From contig WEDG01005522.1 of NCBI GenBank assembly GCA_017591395.1, forward strand, positions 52,212-116,211: DNA of 64,000 nt. The letters are read 5' to 3'. Position 1 is the first letter of the stretch, and each line of letters opens with the position of its first letter. The position numbers were made by a program, and so were the translations under genes. Below, piece after piece: positions 57,410-64,000 of this stretch. The notes below the pieces were generated by a model. It worked only from the letters and a program-made list of their open reading frames with translations, was not told where the DNA came from and did not search any database. Origin of the DNA: Schistocephalus solidus (Eukaryota > Platyhelminthes > Cestoda > Diphyllobothriidea > Diphyllobothriidae).

Positions 57410-58195
57410 TCAGATCGGGAACGAAATTCAAGTCGAAATTTACAAATACGATTACGCTCGTTTCGTGGACAATCTTACCGTAGTTGCCTAGGTGTGGCAC
57501 AAAGAGAGACTCGCGCATGATGTCAAGGACGTAACCATTGTTCACCTCTGAAATTGCAACGGAAGCCTGGAAGTCTGCGAGGACCACCAGCGGATCTCCG
57601 TTGCCAATATCTTTATTTCGGAAATACAGAATCGTGTAAATTTAGACCTGAAACAAGGGTTTTATGGCACCTCTCGTGGCTGATTCCGGAAAAGTTGTGC
57701 AGTCGCGGTTATCTTATTCACGGGCGGGTAAGCGCATGAAAAATTTCCATAAATTTGGGTAACAGCCGCCCACTTAAATAATAAATATCCACAAATCATG
57801 CAAAAAGCGAACCTAGACATATTAGTTTGGGTATTCCAAACGATCCCTGAAGATACTCTTAGAGGGCAGCGTGGTGGAATGATTTTTGACGGGGACAGAT
57901 CAACATCGAAGGCATTTGACATGATGACCCATGTTAAGTAAGGCGAAGACCTCATTCTAACCTACTAAATGTTTATATTTTTTTCGCAATTTTAAGGACG
58001 AGTGACTAGAGGATCGGTTGGCCATCGAAATAGGCTACTGAACTAATTGGAAATTATAAAAATTTTGTTGAAAGGGCTGAGCTAGTACCCAAGCCATCCT
58101 CTTTGCCGACGACTGCGGGCATGCAGCAACATCTTGACCTCGTCAGCGGCTGATGCGTCAAGTGAATTATTCAACTCCCCAAAAACCCCCATATA
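57410..58195 (+). pseudogene. LINE relic, plus strand, RT palm
   Basis: The plus strand reads KDVTIVHL, then NCNGSLEVCEDHQRISVAN, LDLKQGF, then DGDRSTSKAFDMMTHV and, near 58090, QAILFADDCGHAAT. These are the RT blocks of the 17-21 kb LINE in the same order (VTIVHLYKRKGN, HRGIS, LTKAFD, FADDC). Here the catalytic FADD is intact, but stops and gaps surround it. Confidence 0.75.
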
Positions 58196-58199
58196 AATT

Positions 58200-58445
58200 A
58201 AGTTCACCTGGTAAATTCACGATTGGTTGCTTAGAAAAGCCAGCTTGGGCTTTCATCTCATGGTATCAGAATTGGGGAATTTCATAGGTTGCAGTAGACT
58301 GCGCGGATAACTTCGCCCAAGTGTAATTTAACTAACGGCTCCCGGCGGGGCCTCGTAGCACAGGTGGTTAGATCTTTGGCTGTATTGAAGCCTTTCCCTT
58401 GTTTTTGGTAGGTTCTATTCCCACCGAGGCAGCAGAATTTTTCAA
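58200..58445 (+). mobile_element. tRNA-like SINE, second family, copy 3 (inside LINE relic)
   Basis: 'ggttgcttagaaaagccagc', 'tttcataggttgcagtagac', 'cctcgtagcacaggtgg' and a damaged B box 'ggttctattcccaccgagg'. It separates two parts of one LINE relic, so it inserted after the LINE. Confidence 0.65.
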
Positions 58446-58479
58446 CATCCAATCCAATGGATTAGTAAAATCAATCAAA

Positions 58480-58960
58480 ATCCCATATTAAATCCGGAAC
58501 AATCCACAGAAAGAAAACTGTCGTTGTCATTCGCAAAGTAAAACCCGCTGCCAACTGCGCCGAAACCACGGTGGTGCTCAATGTTACTCACCTCAAAACA
58601 GTGTACTGATTCTCCTCCCAGTACATCAGGCCAGACGAGGAGGTTGCAGCTCGGATCCAAAAATACGGTCAGATCTCTGACACCTCTCAATTCTCAGTTT
58701 TAGATGACTCTAACGCCATCAAGTACGTCAAACTAGGGACGCACAGGGCTTGTAGCCTGACAATACTGCATTATCTCACGTAGAATTGGGAAATTTATCA
58801 AAATCGAGCAAGAAAGCGAAAGCGCTTTCATCTGGTTATGAAAACATTGCAAACTGTTCTACTCAGCGAGTACCTTATGCTCAATCAGGTTCGACTACGA
58901 TCCATCGCACGTCCAATAGATTCTTTTAGGGGGAAATTCTACGGAACCCCGTGGGCAGGC
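58480..58960 (+). pseudogene. LINE relic, plus strand, RT thumb
   Basis: KKTVVVIRKVKPA, YIRPDEEVAARIQKYGQ, CSLTILHYLT and NRARKRKRFHL follow the order of the thumb region of the LINE at 18.9-18.5 kb ([10 protein letters not shown], IDDEVAxRI, TLLYGx[11 protein letters not shown]). Highly diverged. It explains the open frame at 58838-59026. Confidence 0.6.
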
Positions 58961-61179
58961 TTCAAACTAGCAACACTACAAGTGCAGAGCGGAAGCCTAT
59001 CTCAAATGTGTCCAATTACACCATAGATAGACGGGCATGGCAAAAAGTGTTAAAAAATAGAGCAAAAACCTTAGACGTCAACTGACGGGAAGACACCGAG
59101 GCTCAATGGCATTCACGAACAGTAGGACGCTGCGGATCATAGCTGCCAAGGCTGTCAGTGTCTTTTCACGACTTGCGTTAAACGGTGACTTCATGGTACA
59201 TCAGGCAGTGTGCTATAAAACTCGTTCGTATTCCACCGCTTACTGGTGTACGAGTAAGGAATGCACACGTGAGGTTGATCTATCTCGAATCCACGACGCA
59301 ACTTCCGAAGTATAAAGAATCAAAACGTGCATTGGTGTTACCAGGCCGCATTAACCACGTAACTTTTAAGGATCTTAGCTCACAAGCTGCAAGCTGCATG
59401 TAGCACAGGTTAGGAGGCGGCTTCATCTCACTTTAGCCACTGCGCTCAGTCATGCGCAATCGACTAGAGTTTCATTGGTCACAAGTGTATGGAAGAAAGA
59501 AGATGAAAGGAGATCAAGTTAACCTGTCATTGGCTCCCCTTTAACAAGTTCTGATGGTTAAAAATGACGTCTTATGATTGAGGAAGAAAATAATACCATA
59601 GGTATGGAAATTAACAGTATGGAAAAATCAGAGCCCTATCCGCTGAGTCATTATAAATGTGTTCAAAAGAAAATGGGTGGCGGGGGGAGGGAAACGAAAG
59701 ACCGTTGCTTTGCATTTACGTTTTTGAAAGACATACAGCCTTTAATAGGTTGAACTTGGCTACCGTTCAATATAACGGGTGTTATGGTTGGCACTCGCTC
59801 ACGCACGCATTCGTTAGCGTCCACTTGATCGCACGAATTGGAAAGAGTAAGCTGTTGGGCCCAGCGGGGTGAACCTGAGAAGGCTGCTGGGTTGACCAAA
59901 GCCGCTTGTCCTGCAATGTCATTGACATCACGCGTTGTCATCCAATAGTGGTTTCCGCGCGTAAGCTGTGTACACGAGGATCTGAGTGGGCCGGTTGAGC
60001 AGGTGGAGTAAATTCCGACTCAGCCATCTGACACACTTATCATGCTAGCCGTTGTATGAACAGATTCAGGAGGCCGAGAGCAATGCGCCAGACCAAAAGA
60101 AACATACGGGTTGATGTGCACTAATGACGCATTACGCAATTCCATCTTCCTTTTCCCTTTGGCCTTCAGGTAGGTTTCGTTCTCAACTGCAGTGGCATTA
60201 AGCACGGACACACACACTGGCTTGAGGAACTGAGATAAGATAAATGCGCACGGATGACACTGACATGATACAGAACTGCTCATGTTTTTGCTTTGTGTTT
60301 ATTGCATGAATCTGTGATCTCAAGCACACCAAAGTTAAGGTTTTGGTATGTCCGGGCTTTGTTAACTGTTAACTGCGACCTGACCTCTATGTGGCTAACT
60401 TGTTCCGCTGCTTGCTCTTATGCAGTTTTCGGTTGATTTCGCCAACGACGTTGCATTCACAACAGCGGCATCGCAGTCGACGGACGCCGTTTCGTGCATG
60501 GCAGCCATGGTTTTCACTTTTATCCCTTGAGGTCGAAGCGTCGAGTAGGGTTTGTATGGTATCACAACATCTAGCGACCCCCTATATCCTCTTAACTGTT
60601 TGTATGTTTCATCGCGACCTGAGCTCGACAGCGTCTTCCATTCCGGCATTTTGTAATCTCCTGCACTTTCTGGCGACCCCTGCTGCTATCAGCTAGGCCA
60701 ACATACCCACTCATCTGGTGGTTTGGGCCGACCCGACTGGTGGCTAGCGTGACCCAGAAGGTGTCAATTCACCGGTTAAGTGGTAGCCGTCTCTGTGCCT
60801 CTGGCTCTGCATGGCTGCAAAACCTACAGGCTAGTGGGAGCGCGCTCAGTTCAATTGACACACATACGGAAGCAACTCTCCATCCCCACTATAGTATTGA
60901 CTGCGCGACTGATCGGTCCATCTCTGTTCATGGACGGCCGCACATTTCGCTAGAAATTTCACCTCAAATAAAAGACTCTCTCAGTGGCTACCTCCTCTTC
61001 AATCTCGTTTTGTTATGACTGATAACAAGATATGTTGGCATTACGCCCTCTCCCCCCGACAGATATTAAGATAGGGGTGATCAGATCAGACCACGGTCTC
61101 GGGTGGGCTCGAAAAAACTATGCCCAGTCCCTGTAGCGCTCTTTCCCAGACAGGCATTTGATAGCGATCAGTCCTATAT
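58961..61179. other. No gene recognised
   Basis: Overlapping frames at 60391-60696 (plus) and 60649-60395 (minus) and at 59657-59941 are unassigned. I looked for the PKC ATP-loop exon (G-x-G-x-F-G) on the minus strand and saw none. Confidence 0.35.
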
Positions 61180-61184
61180 ATACA

Positions 61185-61420
61185 ATGGGTAACCGAAAAT
61201 CATAAGGGAGACCGGTATGTTCTTTTTTGGCTAACTAGCTGGCGTTGGCCAGCCCCAAACAACTGCAGGTTTGTAAGACCTGCGGTTCAAACTCACGGTT
61301 CTTCGGTCATTGAGTTATCGAGCGTTCTGCCATTGAACCACGGGCCCAGTGTCCTGTTGGTTATTGATCGGGTATATTACCCACGGTGGAGATACCCTCA
61401 CCGATCAGAGTAGGTGTACT
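61185..61420 (-). mobile_element. SINE related to the hammerhead family, variant core
   Basis: Head with 'ggttcaaactcacgg'-type B box and 'gccattgaaccacgggccc' (minus-oriented tRNA-like head), plus tail 'aagggagaccggtatg'. The core reads GGCUGGCCAACGCCAGC, so the hammerhead boxes are lost. A module copy follows near 61385. Confidence 0.55.
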
Positions 61421-61489
61421 GCCCTCCTATTTTTCCTTGGGGCTAAATCTAGAGGCTTTGAAGGCAGTCGCATAGTGATTAGCAGTGTA

Positions 61490-61850
61490 TTCGGATGAAG
61501 GGTTCCCGACAAAGGCGATACAGACCGGAATGGCCGTTTCTGACATAAAAGCCGTCATCAGAGAGGTGAAAAAACAGGTTTGCGGGAACTGAGTGTCGAC
61601 TGCGAGGCATGGCCCGTAACCTGATTTATGAATTTGCATCCACCGGAAGTAATATACCCGATCAAAAACCAATGGGACAATGACTCACAGCCCAATGGCT
61701 GAGCGTTAGACTACTTAACACTCAATGACCAAAGAATCATGGTTTAAACCGCAGGTCCTGCAAAGCTGCAGTTGTTTGTGGCTGGCTAACGACAGTTAGT
61801 TAGCTAAAAAAGGTCATATTGGTCTCCGTTATCTTTCTCGATTACCAATT
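61490..61850. mobile_element. Two SINE pieces in opposite orientation
   Basis: A minus-oriented core at 61500-61570 has CUGAUGA, CGGCUUUUAUGUCA, GAAACGGCCAUUCCGGUCUG, with core boxes intact but stem I upstream replaced. A plus-oriented variant head and body follow at 61690-61840 ('ggtttaaaccgcaggtcc', 'gtggctggctaacgacag'). Confidence 0.55.
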
Positions 61851-62479
61851 ATTTGCACAGATCGTCTCGCTTTTTGTCTTTGTTAGTTTCCACGGAAATT
61901 AATCCCCGACCTTGGAGTAAACCCTTCGAACCAAACGTTATTCCGGCTCGTTCGCAAGATGCCGTGAATATTTCAATTGAATCACATCAGCCACTGTAAA
62001 CTAACCACGTAATATGCACAAGCTGCAAACGGGCAGTCAGTGACAACTCAGGTACTAGCAAAAAACCAAAACGGGTGTTTCGCCGATCTTCTGCCTCACG
62101 TTCCTCCTCCTCCCCCTCCTCCGCCTCTTCTTCTTCTTCCCCTTTTCTTTCTATTCAATGACTTACGCCAAACGTTTTGTTATAAAATACGAAGCACTGA
62201 TAAAACTCTGCTAGATCAAGTGCTTAAGACCTCGGCGGTGGACGATGTGCGCCATTCGCATGCACGCTTTTCGGTTTCTATTCTCAGCTGGTGGGTAGGC
62301 TCACAGTGAATGAATGAAGGCAGAATAAGCCCGAAAATGTTTTGTAACAATATATCCTCTAACTCTGTCTTTGCTTTTCTGGTGCGACTTGTAATGAGCC
62401 CTAGAATGGTGACGTGATCGATGAGTGTCCCTCTATTATTTTTAATATACCCGATCACGACAGGCAGGACAATGAGTTC

Positions 62480-62600
62480 GTGATTCAACAGTTAGAGCGT
62501 TGGACTTCCGGCCGAACGTTTGCAGGGTTAGCTATGGCTGCCTGATGATGGCTTATCAGTCAGAAACAGTCATTCCAATTTCTATTGTCTTTTTCAGCAA
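62480..62600 (+). mobile_element. Hammerhead SINE copy, plus strand
   Basis: Head 'aacagttagagcgttggac' and a degraded B box. Core at 62526-62577: CUGAUGA, UGGCUUAUCAGUCA, GAAACAGUCAUUCC. The core boxes are intact. Stem II is GGCU/AGUC with a G-U pair. Stem I is poor. Confidence 0.65.
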
Positions 62601-62689
62601 ACTCCGCATAAGCATATTGAATATCTAAGGTAGTGTGCACTTCGAAATGGTATAATGAAGGTAGAAGGCTCGTCGGAATAATTAAGTTG

Positions 62690-63480
62690 TACTCCTAAAT
62701 TGTCGGGTTTGTGACACCAGCTCGTCTGCAGACAGAGAGAACAGAAGAAACCGTGAAATGGTCAGACTAGACCGGTTGGAGCTACAGGACAGACAGCGCC
62801 AGACAGGCAACCGTTCTATGAAATTGGTCGTGAGCTCATAGGTTATTGGGCGGGGAAAGTGTAGTACAGAAATGTTGCGGCTCTCCGTGTTGGAGAAAAA
62901 GGCGATGACGATTCAGTGGGACTGTAGATAGCGGTCACCAATGCGGGATGGGGGCAGGGACCAGTTCACAGATGTCGCCATGTCTGGAAAATGAGTTGAA
63001 GGGACAGTGAGATTTTACATGGCTAAGCACGGATTAGCAGCAGTTATAAGAGTATTGGCGCAAGTGAGTGAGCCGTGCAAGCAGACCTATGTAATGACTG
63101 TCTACATAAACATGGCGGTTGATGCTGGTCGCGTTAGAATGCCAAGCTTCAAAGAATTATCGCAACTGTTTGGTTGTAGCCATAACGACCTCTTTAGTTC
63201 CGCCCCAATTGAAGTCGTGTGCGCACGCAAGGGCGTAGGGGCAACTCAAAGGACAGGGGGTCACTTTGGAGAATGGCTAGTTTAGGTTCGTTAATGGGAG
63301 TCAAAACTATTCGGCCTATGTGTTCGAAGCAATCAAAAGAACAGTTAACACATGGAATGCGGTCAATTACATTAACTTTTTGCCCATTAGGTATGGGGTC
63401 TTTTACATAGGATAGTACTATGAGCAGGGAGGACGCCGTCTTGTGGGCAATGTAGATGTCCAACAACTAATAAGCCAGAA
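62690..63480 (-). mobile_element. Penelope-like element 3' end, minus strand, decayed
   Basis: Minus strand: VKDPIPNGQKVNVIDRIPC and CVNCSFDCFEHIGRI (the GIY-YIG start, damaged), then DPLSFEL. After a frameshift comes EAWHSNATSINRHVYVDSHY near 63150-63090, matching the EAWHS/SINRH block of the copy at 37.1 kb. The 3' UTR ends with a hammerhead-homologous motif at 62699-62733 whose core is mutated (CUGCAGACGAGCUGGUGUC). Confidence 0.75.
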
Positions 63481-63509
63481 GTGTCAAGTCCAGTTTGTCG
63501 TGTCTTTGT

Positions 63510-63660
63510 CGTTACTTCATCATATATATATATATATATATACATATGATGATAGTAAGGGGCTCACCGATCTGCTAAAGGAACATGCATGTTCCGTTGT
63601 GCCCTGGAGCTCAGACTAGAGCCCTCGCAGGCGGTCGCATAGCGACGTGTAGCATATAAT
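63510..63660 (+). repeat. (AT)n tract and SINE 110-bp module
   Basis: (AT)n at 63520-63543, then 'ggggctcaccgatctgct' to 'tagcgacgtgtagcatata', the near-identical inverted partner of 6580-6690. Confidence 0.7.
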
Positions 63661-63663
63661 GGA

Positions 63664-63790
63664 ATGGAACTGACAAAGACAAGGGAGATCGGAATGGCTA
63701 TTTCTGGCTTATTAGCCGTCATCAGCCAGTCATCCCCAATCCCAAGTGTGGCACACCTGGGATTCAAACCCGCGGTGAGCCCCACACTAT
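63664..63790 (-). mobile_element. Hammerhead SINE copy
   Basis: Tail, core 63683-63736 and truncated head 'gggattcaaacccgcgg' on the minus strand. Confidence 0.75.
63683..63736 (-). ncRNA. Hammerhead ribozyme in SINE
   Basis: Stem I GACUGG/CCGAUC (one mismatch), CUGAUGA, stem II GGCU-AAUA-AGCC intact, GAAA, then AUAGCCAU (one mismatch in the stem III palindrome), with outer GGG/CCC. Cleavage is predicted after the U following AUAGCCAU. Confidence 0.6.
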
Positions 63791-63819
63791 CATCATATTC
63801 CCGATCACAAACCGACAAA

Positions 63820-64000
63820 AATACGAGACCATGGCTCAAATGGTAGAGCGTTTGACTCAGATAACAAAGGTCGCGGGTTCGAATTCCAGGTGTGCCACAC
63901 TTGGGATTGGGTATGACTGGCTGATGACGGCTAATAAGCCAAAAAAATAGCCAATCCACTCTCCCTTGTCTTTGTCGGTTCCATTCCATATATATATATA
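63820..64000 (+). mobile_element. Hammerhead SINE copy, most complete head
   Basis: A box 'tggtagagcgtttgactc', B box 'gggttcgaattcc', core 63909-63965 with intact stem I 5' strand GGGUAUGACUGG, CUGAUGA and stem II GGCU-AAUA-AGCC. GAAA is mutated to AAAA, so this copy should not cleave. The tail 'cccttgtctttgtcggttcc' runs into (AT)n at the window edge. Confidence 0.8.

Noticed and set aside
57475..57560. A minus-strand 'exon' with acceptor tttcag and donor gtaagat, reading VNNGYVLDIMRESLFVPHL
   Set aside because: Its plus strand reads as the LINE RT block KDVTIVHL and what follows, and the peptide does not fit the PKC segment expected there. The splice-like borders are chance.
58575..58690. 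A minus-strand 'exon' reading GVRDLTVFLDPSCNLLVWPD before a gtgagt donor
   Set aside because: The plus strand continues the LINE relic (YIRPDEEVAARIQ, matching the thumb). The peptide matches no part of PKC.
63830..63900. A functional tRNA gene
   Set aside because: A and B boxes are present, but the arms do not form a full cloverleaf and the segment always continues into the SINE body.

Overview
The window looks like nuclear DNA of a flatworm. It best fits a repeat-rich diphyllobothriidean-type tapeworm (Spirometra, Dibothriocephalus or Schistocephalus relatives). That is inference: it rests on the mix of repeats (GIY-YIG Penelope-like elements, a LINE whose ORF ends in C2H2 zinc fingers, tRNA-headed SINEs carrying hammerhead ribozymes) and on a host gene split into small exons by introns of 1.5 to 21 kb. 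No bacterial-style gene, operon or CRISPR array is present.

One host gene is supported, on the minus strand: a protein kinase C of the conventional type. Six exons were reconstructed with consensus splice sites and compatible phases. They are 56991-56900 (hinge), 39833-39771 (helix E), 31589-31451 (catalytic loop, DFG, activation loop), 25952-25872 (helix F), 24328-24221 (helices G/H) and 2896-2764 (C-tail with turn and hydrophobic motifs, then stop). The first five join without a gap (161 residues). The 5' exons (ATP-binding lobe, C1 and C2 domains) lie beyond 57 kb or outside the window. One exon of roughly 55-65 residues, expected between 24.2 and 2.9 kb, was not found. The activation segment reads GTPDSIAPE rather than the near-invariant GTPDYIAPE.

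Nearly everything else recognisable is transposon-derived. (1) Penelope-like element (PLE) 3' ends lie at 4.7-6.2, 6.7-7.3, 8.3-10.0, 11.0-11.8, 14.2-15.1, 30.0-30.7, 36.9-37.8 and 62.7-63.5 kb. (2) An almost full-length but broken LINE occupies 17.35-21.56 kb on the minus strand (APE-type endonuclease, reverse transcriptase, zinc fingers). Older relics of the same family lie at 33.1-33.9 (+), 34.4-36.5 (-) and 57.4-59.0 kb (+). (3) A tRNA-headed SINE family has at least ten copies. (4) Two further kinds of tRNA-like repeat and a GC-richer non-coding repeat ('repeat A') are present. (5) Four tandem copies of a 233-bp satellite lie at 7.32-8.25 kb.

The most interesting result is that three unrelated repeat classes carry hammerhead-ribozyme sequence. 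The satellite and the SINE share one architecture: CUGAUGA core, small hairpin stem II, GAAA, an 8-nt self-complementary stem III, and a stem I with the same UAU/U asymmetric bulge. The PLE 3' ends carry more degenerate hammerhead-like motifs. All folds were done by eye and no database search or folding program was run.
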